A program made the position numbers and the translations under genes. The notes under the pieces are model-generated. The model was not told the origin of the DNA, did no database searches, and saw only the letters and a program-made list of their open reading frames with translations. A stretch of 64,000 nucleotides of DNA from JAAFHB01 sp963677935 (GTDB lineage Bacteria; Bacteroidota; Bacteroidia; Bacteroidales; Prolixibacteraceae). The DNA lies in contig CAXXEH010000003.1 of assembly GCA_963677935.2 (NCBI GenBank), forward strand, positions 3,658,001 through 3,722,000, written 5' to 3'. Shown in pieces: positions 1-8,340 of the stretch (within the stretch, counting starts at the first letter, position 1; each line of letters begins with the position of its first letter).

Positions 1-1738
1 CAGGTGCATTTCTTGGCGCCTCAATGAGCTCATTATCTCTGTAAATATTGTCGGCAATGTATGCTCCGTTAAGTTTCATCGTTCTTTGCTCAATGTCGTA
101 ATAAATATTTTTCTCGACTACCCAGTCTTTTGCAAGGCAGTCAAACCAAATGGGGACATTCTCGTTTGTAAAACCGCGGCGTACACGATGAAAAAGATTA
201 TTCCGTACAAAAGAATTCAGCGTTAAGCCGGCGAGCTTAATAACACCTGTATCGTCAGCATCATTTTGCATATCGTCGAAATGGTTATACTCCACAAGGT
301 AACTTTCATCCGCCTCTTCCTCCATGTTACCCCACTGGCATGAGATGCAGTTGGGCCAGTAACTTTTGTAAAAATAGTTATGCGAAATTGTAGTAAAATT
401 GGTGTAAAGAAACTGTACAACGTCCCCACCGCATCCAATAAATTTGTTTCTGTAAATCAATGTTTGCTTAACCTGTTGCCGGATATTCCCATTTTCTTTT
501 GGACCTCTCCCCTGAATAGCCCCTTTCCTGAGCTCTCTGAACAGGTTATTTGCTATTCGGGTATTTGAGCACCCATAACCCAGCTTAACCGCAGTACTTT
601 CGCTGTTGCTCAGCTCAGCGAATTCGAGCTCGCACCCCTGGACATATTCGTAAGTAATGACTGTCCCTCCAGAAGTAACTCCATCGAAAGTCAGGCCGTA
701 AAAACGGAGGTTCCTCACAGGTCTTCCCTCGTCTCCTGTCACCGTAACCAACCGGTTATATCCAGGGACACACATCTTCGCATTGTTAGGGTTATCAATT
801 CCATCCATTGGAATATAGCTTATCTCTCTTTTCCCTTTATCAAAGTACCATTCACCAGGCAAATTCATAGCATCCTTTACATTTTCGACATAGTAGCGTG
901 GTGGCACGAGGAGTAACCGGGATTCGGGATGGGCCAGCAAGGCAGTTTGTTTTTTCTCGTCAACTTTTGCAATTGAATTTTCAGCAATATTCCATCTCAT
1001 CAGCAATATTAAACGGTTATAAGCCATCTCTTTCCAGTTTTTAACATCCCCTTTTCTGAAGTTTAGCTCCGAATTATTCGTCAGTTTTTCAACTGTAAAA
1101 TAGCCTGAATCCGGCGTTCTTGCAGGGGTTTGCTTCATTCCGTTGGCAAGAAGTATCGTAGCATTTTCCTGCGAAAAAGGTGCAACCCAGCAATTGCGAG
1201 CTTTTTTCCAGTTAGTTACCTCTGTTCCACCCGATATAACAGGCTTTTCGCCCGGAAAGGCAGCATAGGTTACATAGTGGTCTCTGAGGTGATGAAACTC
1301 AAATGCACCTGTAGGGAGGTTTGTTTCAACACGTTCTCCGCCATCTTTTGGCGCAAATGTTAGTGGGGATGTTAAAGTGTAAAGCCCCTCGCGAATAAAA
1401 ACAACAATATCCTTACCCTTGCCAAGCGGATGATTACTGCCAATGTACCTTGAAATATTGGATATTTTCTTTGGCTGATAAACCTGAGCCTTAAGGTCGA
1501 GTACCCCTTGCTGCGCTCTTTTAATTGTGGCAAAAGGGCCATCAGTGCCAGTTTTATTAGGTTCTGCGAGTGTCCCTGACCAGTTGTCGTTACCCTTCGG
1601 GGAAACATAAAAGTCTCCCCTAGCTTTTGCAGGATCAAACTCCTGCCTCGACTCGCTGCGCATCAATGTGCCATCCCTAAGCTGGGCTGAAAGCGAGTAT
1701 GCAGAGAAAAATAATAAAAACAAAATAGATTTTCTCAT
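1..1738 (-). CDS. Right-handed beta-helix secreted protein (partial, runs off left edge)
   Basis: The frame is open from the ATG at 1738 to the window edge (about 579 codons), so the C-terminus is missing. The product starts with a Sec signal peptide (MRKSILFLLFFSAYSLSAQ). The mature part begins with the DFYVSPKGNDNWSG motif (about residues 43-56) that typically opens large secreted parallel beta-helix proteins. An ISGGTEVTNWK segment and many short N/D/G-rich turns follow (for example YNHFDDMQNDADDTG). It resembles the beta-helix protein at 60951-63227, and the fold is shared by polysaccharide lyases and GH141-like hydrolases. The glycan substrate cannot be told from sequence alone. It lies 40 bp downstream of the GH92 gene on the same strand, so co-transcription is likely. 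Family-level call is confident; enzymatic activity is inferred. Confidence 0.85.
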   Translation of the reverse strand, partial: MRKSILFLLFFSAYSLSAQLRDGTLMRSESRQEFDPAKARGDFYVSPKGNDNWSGTLAEPNKTGTDGPFATIKRAQQGVLDLKAQVYQPKKISNISRYIGSNHPLGKGKDIVVFIREGLYTLTSPLTFAPKDGGERVETNLPTGAFEFHHLRDHYVTYAAFPGEKPVISGGTEVTNWKKARNCWVAPFSQENATILLANGMKQTPARTPDSGYFTVEKLTNNSELNFRKGDVKNWKEMAYNRLILLMRWNIAENSIAKVDEKKQTALLAHPESRLLLVPPRYYVENVKDAMNLPGEWYFDKGKREISYIPMDGIDNPNNAKMCVPGYNRLVTVTGDEGRPVRNLRFYGLTFDGVTSGGTVITYEYVQGCELEFAELSNSESTAVKLGYGCSNTRIANNLFRELRKGAIQGRGPKENGNIRQQVKQTLIYRNKFIGCGGDVVQFLYTNFTTISHNYFYKSYWPNCISCQWGNMEEEADESYLVEYNHFDDMQNDADDTGVIKLAGLTLNSFVRNNLFHRVRRGFTNENVPIWFDCLAKDWVVEKNIYYDIEQRTMKLNGAYIADNIYRDNELIEAPRNAP

Positions 1739-1778
1739 ATTTTTATTTGGCCTTAAAATCCAAATTATTTATAACCTC

Positions 1779-4073
1779 CTAACGCTCTCCCCATTGGGGG
1801 TTCGGATTTCTTCCTAAAACGTAGCTTAACGTGCCGCCGTTAACGATATCGCTGAAATATATCCATGATTTCCGGAGTGGTTTTCCGTTAAGTTTTGCGC
1901 TTTGGATGTAGATATTTTCAGGGGTGTTATTTTCTGTCGTTATAATAAAAGTTTTACCATTATAATATTTAGGATCAAGCGATAATGTAATTTTATGGAA
2001 CAGTGGGGCTGTCAAATCAACCTTTGAGTTCTCAGTGACACCGCCGTTCATTTCAAAGAGTCCCATTGCAGTTATTGCAAACCACCCTCCCATCTGACCT
2101 TCGTCTTCATCGCCTTCCCATCCATGGTATGGGGTATCTCCGTAATAGGAGTTCAGTATTGCCCTCGTATATTTCTGAGTGAGCCAGGGCTTATCAGAGT
2201 AGTTGAAAAGATAGGAGGCCTGAAGATTCACCTCATTTCCCTGGTTAATGTAATACTCATAAATTTTCGACTGCATCCGGTCAAGAGCATGAGCGGCAAA
2301 CATAAACTTTTCCGATTTCTGAAAACCCTCCTCGAGCCGTTGGTTAAACAAATCCTTTCCCATCAGTTGAACAACACCGGGAATGTCGTGAGGCACATAA
2401 AAACTGTACTGCCAGGCATTTCCTTCGCTCCAAAGTTCACCCGAGAAGATATTGTTATCGGTCTTCCAATTCCCCTTGGAATCGCGGGGCATCTGCCATT
2501 TAACATCGGGATTAAACTGGTTTTTCCAGTTGTTTGACCGCTTCAGAAAAAAAGTATAATCATCTGATTTTCCGACTGCCTTTGCCAGCTGGGCAGTACA
2601 AAAGTCGGTAAATGAGTAGTCAAGTGTACGGGATGAACGCCTTGAAATATCATAGGGGACATAACCCAGCTTATCGTAAATGTCGAGCCATTCCATCCCT
2701 ACATTACCCGTTTTATCGAGTTTCTTCCCCTGTTCTGTTGCGTTATGCTTTACTGCAGCCCAAAGCTGGCTAATGTCATAATTGCGAATTCCCTTTTGGT
2801 AGGCAGAGACCATAAGTGCCATTTCATGGGTTACCCCCATAACGCGGGTATGTTCAAGACCTGTTGGCCCATTGTTTGTCCATCCGGTATGTTTAAACAA
2901 TTCGAGCTGTGTGGTCACCCAATTGTTCATGATATTGGGGGCAATCAGGGATAAAATTGTATTAAGATTCCAGTAGGTATTCCAGAAAGCATCGCCGCCA
3001 TAAATATCCTGCCCTTTAGGCAATTGCTGTATCTCTTCGAAAGGATCGCAATAGCGTCCATCCACGTCATTCCAGGTTTGTTTGGCAAAACTCCTGTAGA
3101 GGTTTGTGTAAAATTTCCTTTTATCATTCTCCCTCCCCTCCACTTTAATTTTGGATAGAAGTTCATTCCATTTGTTACGGGCATTAGCCGCAACCTTTTC
3201 AAAATTCCACCCATAATCGCCAAGTTCTGTTTTTAGGTTATTGCGTGAACCTTCCGGATCCACAAGGGAAAGTCCGATCTTAAGCATTACGGGCTCTCCG
3301 ACTTTGGTTGAGTAATTGACAAAAGCGGCAACATCACCCTTACCGCTGATTAATGAAGTATTGTCAATAATTGAATCATTCACCCAGCCGCCCATCGTTT
3401 TAAACGGCTTACTGAATTGTATCGAGAAGTAGAGTTTATATTCCATATTTTTGGTAGCTGGCACAATTGTATTTGCATAACCCTCTATCAGAGTATCGCT
3501 TACTTTGACAATTTTTGCATCGAGGATCTCGGCCTGATCTTCGGCGGGGAAAAGTAATGCAAGTATAATACGTGCCTCTCCCTCCTTATCAAAAGTGTAT
3601 TTGTGGAAGCCGCAACGGGTGGTAGCCGTCATTTCGGCTTTGCAATTGGCATCATACAGAAAGCAGGAATAATATCCCGGGGATGCTTTCTCTGTTGCTT
3701 TTTCGATACGTGAGTGATATCCAGAACTGGCCCCTTTATAAGGGCGATCGGGAGCCCCATCCTCTTTTGTAAAATCCTGCATCGCAGGCATGACCCTTAA
3801 ACCTGACATTGTCCAGGCGTGGATATGGCTAAACCCCGATACATTCATCAACGAATATTCGTATCCTCCCATCCAGCCTGAAGCCTGGTTATCCGGCCCC
3901 AGCTCAACCATACCGTATGGAACAGATGCATAAGGACCGAGCATCCATCGGGAATTCGATGTGCCTGTAAACAGATCGACATAATCAACCGGCTCTTTAA
4001 CAGGAGTTGATTGTCTGGCCCCAACCCCTGTCGGGACACAGTAGAAAAAGAGAAGGAATATTATCAGCTTCAT
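1779..4073 (-). CDS. GH92 family alpha-mannosidase, secreted
   Basis: The 764-residue product has the usual length of glycoside hydrolase family 92, calcium-dependent exo-acting alpha-mannosidases that trim N-glycan or yeast mannan chains. A signal peptide occupies about residues 1-19. The N-terminal beta-sandwich starts with VDLFTGTSNSRWMLGPYASV and GMVELGPDN. The (alpha/alpha)6 domain carries the family signature GDEDEGQMGGWFAI near residues 652-665, whose acidic residues correspond to the family's catalytic base region. The usual downstream wording MSAWYVFSALGF is changed to MGGWFAITAMGLF, so linkage preference may differ from characterised members. The beta-helix gene follows 40 bp downstream. 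The divergent neighbour is the papain-like gene at 4268. Substrate is inferred from the family only. Confidence 0.92.
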   Translation of the reverse strand: MKLIIFLLFFYCVPTGVGARQSTPVKEPVDYVDLFTGTSNSRWMLGPYASVPYGMVELGPDNQASGWMGGYEYSLMNVSGFSHIHAWTMSGLRVMPAMQDFTKEDGAPDRPYKGASSGYHSRIEKATEKASPGYYSCFLYDANCKAEMTATTRCGFHKYTFDKEGEARIILALLFPAEDQAEILDAKIVKVSDTLIEGYANTIVPATKNMEYKLYFSIQFSKPFKTMGGWVNDSIIDNTSLISGKGDVAAFVNYSTKVGEPVMLKIGLSLVDPEGSRNNLKTELGDYGWNFEKVAANARNKWNELLSKIKVEGRENDKRKFYTNLYRSFAKQTWNDVDGRYCDPFEEIQQLPKGQDIYGGDAFWNTYWNLNTILSLIAPNIMNNWVTTQLELFKHTGWTNNGPTGLEHTRVMGVTHEMALMVSAYQKGIRNYDISQLWAAVKHNATEQGKKLDKTGNVGMEWLDIYDKLGYVPYDISRRSSRTLDYSFTDFCTAQLAKAVGKSDDYTFFLKRSNNWKNQFNPDVKWQMPRDSKGNWKTDNNIFSGELWSEGNAWQYSFYVPHDIPGVVQLMGKDLFNQRLEEGFQKSEKFMFAAHALDRMQSKIYEYYINQGNEVNLQASYLFNYSDKPWLTQKYTRAILNSYYGDTPYHGWEGDEDEGQMGGWFAITAMGLFEMNGGVTENSKVDLTAPLFHKITLSLDPKYYNGKTFIITTENNTPENIYIQSAKLNGKPLRKSWIYFSDIVNGGTLSYVLGRNPNPQWGER

Positions 4074-4234
4074 TTTTAAAGAATAAGATTATAAAACAGG
4101 TTCAAGCTACATTTCAAAAATATAAAAAAAATGTTAAAAATTCAGTAGCATAAATTGGCTGCCCAATGTAAACATGATTTTTTTACATGTTTCTAATACT
4201 TTACGCAAATAGATTTTTATTATACATTAAATAT

Positions 4235-4267
4235 AATTTCCTTTACACTTAATCTAAAAAACTTAAT
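4235..4267 (+). repeat. Leader segment duplicated with the papain-like gene (copy 1)
   Basis: The AT-rich leader AATTTCCTTTACACTTAATC just upstream of the ATG at 4268 recurs, with an extra A, upstream of the second papain-like gene (5351-5386). The duplication therefore included the 5' untranslated region, and both copies may keep the same translation signal. Confidence 0.7.
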
Positions 4268-5233
4268 ATGAAAACTTCAACCAACAGATTTCTTATTTTT
4301 ATTGCATTCATAATGTTTATGATTTATGGATGTACCAAGATAAGCGACTTAAACGATCCTGGCGATTCATTGCGCTCACCGCAATTAACTAGTGATGGCA
4401 GGCATTGGTATGGGTTATTACCGATGAGCCCGGAAAAGATTTTGAGAATGCCTGTTTATTCTATGGAGTCTTTTCCGTTAAATCAGCCCTTAAAATCCTT
4501 AAAACTGAGTTATCGTATTCCCTGGAATCCGGCAGTTCGCGACCAGGGTCAGATAGGTTCGTGCACCGCTTTTTGCGGAGCAGAAGCGAATGAGATCCTT
4601 TACCATTTCAGACCATTTACCAAAGATTCCATTTTAAGCCCGGCATTTATTTACTACTGTGAACGGGTGCTTATACAAAAACAACCTATCACCGCGGATG
4701 CGGGAGCGTATATGGATAATATTGTTGAGGCGCTACAAAAATATGGTGATTGCACAGAGGATTCCTATGCCTATCCATCCAGTAACACCTCAGCTGCCTA
4801 CACAACTCCTCCCTCGGATGCAGCGATTACTGAGGCATTAAAATACAGGACGGGCCAGCATAAATTCAGCTATGCGATGCTCCCTCAGGGAAATCTGACT
4901 GCTGTTAAACTCCTCCTTTCCACCAACACTCCGGTAATGATGGGTTTTGCGGTATACGATAACTCCTCCTATACACTATTTGAGGGGTTAAACACTAAAA
5001 ATTCCACTTACAATCCCTTAACATCTTCCGGGGCTTTGGTAAAAGGGGCAGAATTACTGGGAGGGCACGCTGTACCAATTATTGGATTTGACGATTTGAA
5101 ACAACGATTCCTTTGTCAGAATTCATGGGGGAAATCGTGGGGGAATAGCGGATTTTTCTATCTGCCTTACAAAGTTTATCAGAACACTAAAATTGTGTCG
5201 GAAGGGAGTTGCTTTAGTGCAATTATTTATTAA
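4268..5233 (+). CDS. C1A papain-like cysteine protease, lipoprotein (copy 1)
   Basis: The 321-residue protein has a lipoprotein signal peptide ending in FMIYGC (Cys22), so it is probably anchored in the outer membrane. The papain-family catalytic set is visible: QGQIGSCTAF with nucleophile Cys99, GGHAVPIIGF with His267, and QNSWGKSWG with Asn285. The classical CGSCWAF is IGSCTAF here, a form common in bacterial C1 peptidases. Only about 70 residues precede the catalytic core, so a full papain-type propeptide seems absent. It is followed 153 bp later by a paralogue with the same architecture and leader. The role is probably extracellular protein or peptide turnover. The natural substrate is unknown. 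Confidence 0.9.
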   Translation: MKTSTNRFLIFIAFIMFMIYGCTKISDLNDPGDSLRSPQLTSDGRHWYGLLPMSPEKILRMPVYSMESFPLNQPLKSLKLSYRIPWNPAVRDQGQIGSCTAFCGAEANEILYHFRPFTKDSILSPAFIYYCERVLIQKQPITADAGAYMDNIVEALQKYGDCTEDSYAYPSSNTSAAYTTPPSDAAITEALKYRTGQHKFSYAMLPQGNLTAVKLLLSTNTPVMMGFAVYDNSSYTLFEGLNTKNSTYNPLTSSGALVKGAELLGGHAVPIIGFDDLKQRFLCQNSWGKSWGNSGFFYLPYKVYQNTKIVSEGSCFSAIIY

Positions 5234-5350
5234 ATAAACATCATAAAATCGCCTTTGGCAAATCGCTGGGAGGGGAAAAACAAACAGAAAATATTTTTTT
5301 ACACTTCTCAATAAAATCAAACAAATTAATTTTGATTTTTAAAAAAATTT

Positions 5351-5386
5351 AATTTCCTTTAACACTTAATCTTAAAAAAACATAAA
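5351..5386 (+). repeat. Leader segment duplicated with the papain-like gene (copy 2)
   Basis: This is the second copy of the AT-rich leader found at 4235-4267. It is nearly identical up to the TTAATCT run and then diverges slightly before the ATG at 5387. It marks a tandem duplication of leader plus coding sequence. Confidence 0.7.
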
Positions 5387-6364
5387 ATGAAAACTTTAGC
5401 CAACAGGTTTTTAATTGCAGTAACGTTCGTAATGTTTATGTTTTACGGATGCACCAAGATAAACGAAGGAACCAACCCTGGGGATTTGACACAAGTATCA
5501 AATGTAAGTGGACTCCATAATTATGGGGTTTTACCGATGACTCCAGATCAGTTTCTCAATTTACCTGTCTTTTCCAAGGAAACTTTTCCTGCCACCATGA
5601 ATTTAAAAGCAGCACTACTCGCCATCGATAACGTAGCATGGAATCCACCTGTTCGGGATCAGGGCCAGATCGGTTCCTGCACGGCGTTTTGCGGAGCAGA
5701 AGCGGATGAGATCCTTTACTATAATAAAACTGGTTTAATACCCCCGGTATTAAGCCCTGCGTTTATTTATTACTGTGAACGGGTACTAATTCTGAAACAA
5801 AAAATAACTGCTGACAAGGGTGCATATATGGTGAACATCCCACAGGCACTACAAAAATATGGCGATTGCCTCGAGAGTTTGTATCAATATCCGAGCAGCA
5901 ATACTTCTACAGCTTACAAAACTGCACCAACAGCCGCCGCATTTGCCAATGGTCTATCTTACAGGATAAACCAAACTACCAATCCTCCAAGTTATAAAGT
6001 GATTGCGACAGGTGACGTTGATGGCGTTAAAGCGCTTATAGCTGCTCATATACCAGTAATGATGGGATTTAATGTATATGATAATCCATTAACCTACAAA
6101 ATATTTGAGCGTTTAAATACAACGAGCTATATTTACAATCCTTTGACAACCAGTGGAGCTTTGGTAACAGGTGCAAGACTGCTCGGCGGGCACGCTACCC
6201 CGATTATCGGTTATGATGATACGATTGGTGGTGGTTCATTCCGTGTTCAGAACTCCTGGGGTACTTCATGGGGATTGTCGGGATTCTTTTATATGCCTTA
6301 CAAAGTTTTCAAAAGCACCAAAATCGTACCTGCAGGCAACTGCTATGTTGCATACCTGAATTAA
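5387..6364 (+). CDS. C1A papain-like cysteine protease, lipoprotein (copy 2)
   Basis: This 325-residue paralogue of the preceding gene starts with almost the same signal peptide (lipobox MFYGC, Cys22). It retains the full C1A catalytic set: QGQIGSCTAF with Cys98, GGHATPIIGY with His269, and QNSWGTSWG with Asn289. Several blocks are near-identical to copy 1 (SPAFIYYCERVLI, GAYM, ALQKYGDC). The segment between the lipobox and the catalytic Cys and the loop before the His have diverged, which suggests different substrate ranges or partners. A strong bidirectional terminator follows at 6393. The protein is probably surface- or periplasm-exposed. Confidence 0.9.
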   Translation: MKTLANRFLIAVTFVMFMFYGCTKINEGTNPGDLTQVSNVSGLHNYGVLPMTPDQFLNLPVFSKETFPATMNLKAALLAIDNVAWNPPVRDQGQIGSCTAFCGAEADEILYYNKTGLIPPVLSPAFIYYCERVLILKQKITADKGAYMVNIPQALQKYGDCLESLYQYPSSNTSTAYKTAPTAAAFANGLSYRINQTTNPPSYKVIATGDVDGVKALIAAHIPVMMGFNVYDNPLTYKIFERLNTTSYIYNPLTTSGALVTGARLLGGHATPIIGYDDTIGGGSFRVQNSWGTSWGLSGFFYMPYKVFKSTKIVPAGNCYVAYLN

Positions 6365-6392
6365 GATCCATTTTAATAAAAATTGTACAACT

Positions 6393-6436
6393 AAAAAAAG
6401 AGATTCAATCATATAGCTGATTGAATCTCTTTTTTT
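6393..6436. terminator. Bidirectional rho-independent terminator
   Basis: A perfect 19-bp inverted repeat (6393-6411 with 6418-6436) has a 6-nt loop TATAGC and arms ending in A7 and T7. It works on both strands and lies between the convergent papain-like gene and the gene at 6476. Confidence 0.9.
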
Positions 6437-6475
6437 ATGCTTTCAATAATCCAGACTTAATGGATAAAACAAATA

Positions 6476-7012
6476 TCATTTGCCTAATTTTTCCCCGATA
6501 AACTGATCCTCCTTATTTTTAAACAGAACATTAAAGGTTGTCAGACTGCCGTAAATTCTGGTAATATATTGCTCCAGATCAACCTTTTCTTCATCCGTCA
6601 GGTTACTCGCGTTGATCCGTTGTTCCATCACTCTTACCCTATCGCGGACCATTACGATTTTATGAAAAAAGGTCTCGACAGGTATCTCCTTTTCTTTTAA
6701 AGACTTATCTCCAGGATATAACACCATCCGTCCACCTGCCCATTTCTGCCCAAGCGGGACTGTTTCCTGGATATCGCTGAAACGGTTAAGTACCCGTGTA
6801 AGGCTCTTTTCTATCTTTTCGTAGGTCAACAGATCTGATGGGGTTTCGACGGCCTCAAGGACCTCAAGACCTTCATAATCACGCTTAATCTGCCTTACAC
6901 CAAAATCAATAAAACCAATCTCATAGGCATCAGAACGTAACTGGACTATAACACCTTTTCCCATCTGGGGATGTTTCACACGTGAGCCCACACCTAATAT
7001 TGTCTCTGACAT
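6476..7012 (-). CDS. Small cytoplasmic protein with N-terminal Tudor/CarD-like barrel, function unknown
   Basis: The 178-residue soluble protein has no signal peptide. Residues about 5-55 (GVGSRVKHPQMGKGVIVQL, then GFIDFGVRQIKRDYEGLEVL) read like the small Tudor-like beta-barrel found in CarD and at the C-terminus of UvrD/PcrA helicases, which contacts RNA polymerase. The remainder is predicted mostly helical, with a conserved-looking block QKWAGGRMVLYPGD. I know this layout as a conserved hypothetical in Bacteroidota but cannot name a function. RNA polymerase or nucleic-acid binding is only a hint from the N-terminus. It is monocistronic, facing the papain-like gene across the terminator at 6393. 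Confidence 0.75.
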   Translation of the reverse strand: MSETILGVGSRVKHPQMGKGVIVQLRSDAYEIGFIDFGVRQIKRDYEGLEVLEAVETPSDLLTYEKIEKSLTRVLNRFSDIQETVPLGQKWAGGRMVLYPGDKSLKEKEIPVETFFHKIVMVRDRVRVMEQRINASNLTDEEKVDLEQYITRIYGSLTTFNVLFKNKEDQFIGEKLGK

Positions 7013-7195
7013 AATAGAAAATCTTTAAAAAAGTTCGAATTACAAATATATGATTTCTTAATTTTAATCACGAATTATTTCTGTGAACCATTGTAATTCA
7101 AGTAAAAAACACTATTTTTAACATATCAAATTGAATCAAAGCAAGATTGCTTAAAACGGCACCCTTGCCGAATTTATCATCTAATAATTAATCCA

Positions 7196-8236
7196 ATGAA
7201 AACTATTTGTACCTATTTGGCTGTTGTTTTAATCTTATTGGCAGTAACTTCATGTACTGTCAAACCGAAAGTTGAACCTGTTCAGAAAACAGATGTCAGT
7301 GAATTCTTTGGACAGTGGACCATTGATATCGCAGGTGGTTCAGTAGGTTGGCTTGAAGTGCGCCAGGAAAAGGACTACCTCGATGCCGACCTTCTTTGGG
7401 GTGGTGGAAGTGTTGTTCCCGTATCGAATGTATACCTGTCAAAGGATAAGTTAATCGTAGAGCGTACTGACAAGGTCGTCAGGACAAAGGATGCCAATAA
7501 CGCACCTCTTCGAACACATCTGGTTACCAACTGGTTAGAAGTTGGGAAAAAAGGTGATAAGATTGTCGGTTTCCTTTTGAATCCGAAACGCAACGGACAG
7601 GGTGTCGACTCAACGGCATTTGTTGGGACAAAATTGCCTGCACCTCCCCCTGCTCCGGACATGAACAAACTAAAATTTGGAACCCCTATCACCCTGTTTA
7701 ACGGCAAAGACCTAACGGGATGGAGATTAATTAATGACAAGCAAAAAAATGGCTTCTCTGCTGCGAATGGTATTTTGACAACTGATCCGGTACAGGTTGA
7801 AGGTGCAAAACATGTGAGCTACGGAAACCTAAGAACAGATCAGGAATTTGAAGATTTCAACCTTAAACTGGAAGTCAATATACCAGAGGGTAGTAACAGC
7901 GGTGTTTATCTGCGCGGAATGTATGAAGTTCAGGTTCTTGATTCGTATAAAAAGGAACTTGATCCCCACAATATGGGTGCCATTTACAGCCGTATTACTC
8001 CTACTGTCAGTGCCGAGAAACCTGCTGGAACATGGCAGACGATGGATATGACCCTATGTGACCGCCATGCAACTGTCATTCTAAATGGCGTAAAAATCAT
8101 TGATAATCAACCTATTTACGGCCCAACTGGTGGTGCGATGAAATCGGATGTATTTACACCGGGACCGATTTATTTGCAGGGAGATCATGGAAAAGTTTCG
8201 TATCGGAATATTGTTTTAACACCAATTATAAAGTAA
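7196..8236 (+). CDS. DUF1080 (3-keto-disaccharide hydrolase-type) lipoprotein
   Basis: The 346-residue lipoprotein has its lipobox at LLAVTSC (Cys20). The N-terminal 120 residues form a small beta-rich domain (GQWTIDIAGGSVGWLEV) often found in front of DUF1080 proteins. Residues about 160-345 are the DUF1080/PF06439 concanavalin-like domain, recognised by ITLFNGKDLTGWRL, then LKLEVNIPEGSNSGVYLRG and a C-terminal GPIYLQGDHGKVSYRNI. Some DUF1080 members hydrolyse 3-keto-glycosides, while others may only bind glycans. No oxidoreductase partner is adjacent, so activity is uncertain. A hairpin terminator follows at 8253. Confidence 0.88.
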   Translation: MKTICTYLAVVLILLAVTSCTVKPKVEPVQKTDVSEFFGQWTIDIAGGSVGWLEVRQEKDYLDADLLWGGGSVVPVSNVYLSKDKLIVERTDKVVRTKDANNAPLRTHLVTNWLEVGKKGDKIVGFLLNPKRNGQGVDSTAFVGTKLPAPPPAPDMNKLKFGTPITLFNGKDLTGWRLINDKQKNGFSAANGILTTDPVQVEGAKHVSYGNLRTDQEFEDFNLKLEVNIPEGSNSGVYLRGMYEVQVLDSYKKELDPHNMGAIYSRITPTVSAEKPAGTWQTMDMTLCDRHATVILNGVKIIDNQPIYGPTGGAMKSDVFTPGPIYLQGDHGKVSYRNIVLTPIIK

Positions 8237-8252
8237 TAAGAATACCTCAGGA

Positions 8253-8294
8253 GTAAAAAATGAATTGACCATCTTTGATTGATTCATTTTTTAC
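8253..8294 (+). terminator. Hairpin terminator after the DUF1080 gene
   Basis: A 13-bp perfect inverted repeat (GTAAAAAATGAAT at 8253-8265, complement at 8282-8294) encloses a 16-nt loop, and the downstream arm holds a T6 run. It separates the DUF1080 gene from the kinase gene. Because it covers a possible TTG start at 8275, it argues for the kinase starting at 8341. Confidence 0.7.
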
Positions 8295-8340
8295 CCAATT
8301 CTACCTAACCTTTACAGATTCAACTAATACAAAAGTTGTC

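Noticed and set aside
1372..1638. 88-codon minus-strand frame MILQKLGETF
   Set aside because: It lies inside the beta-helix gene in another frame.
2124..2537. 137-codon plus-strand frame inside GH92
   Set aside because: It is antisense to a family-defining region and has no independent features.
4170..4192. Inverted repeat AAACATG...CATGTTT upstream of the papain-like gene
   Set aside because: Arms are only 7 bp in very AT-rich DNA; not distinguishable from chance.
8275..8340. TTG start at 8275 extending the histidine kinase by 22 residues
   Set aside because: The TTG lies in the loop of the terminator hairpin 8253-8294, and the ATG at 8341 begins a typical kinase N-terminus.
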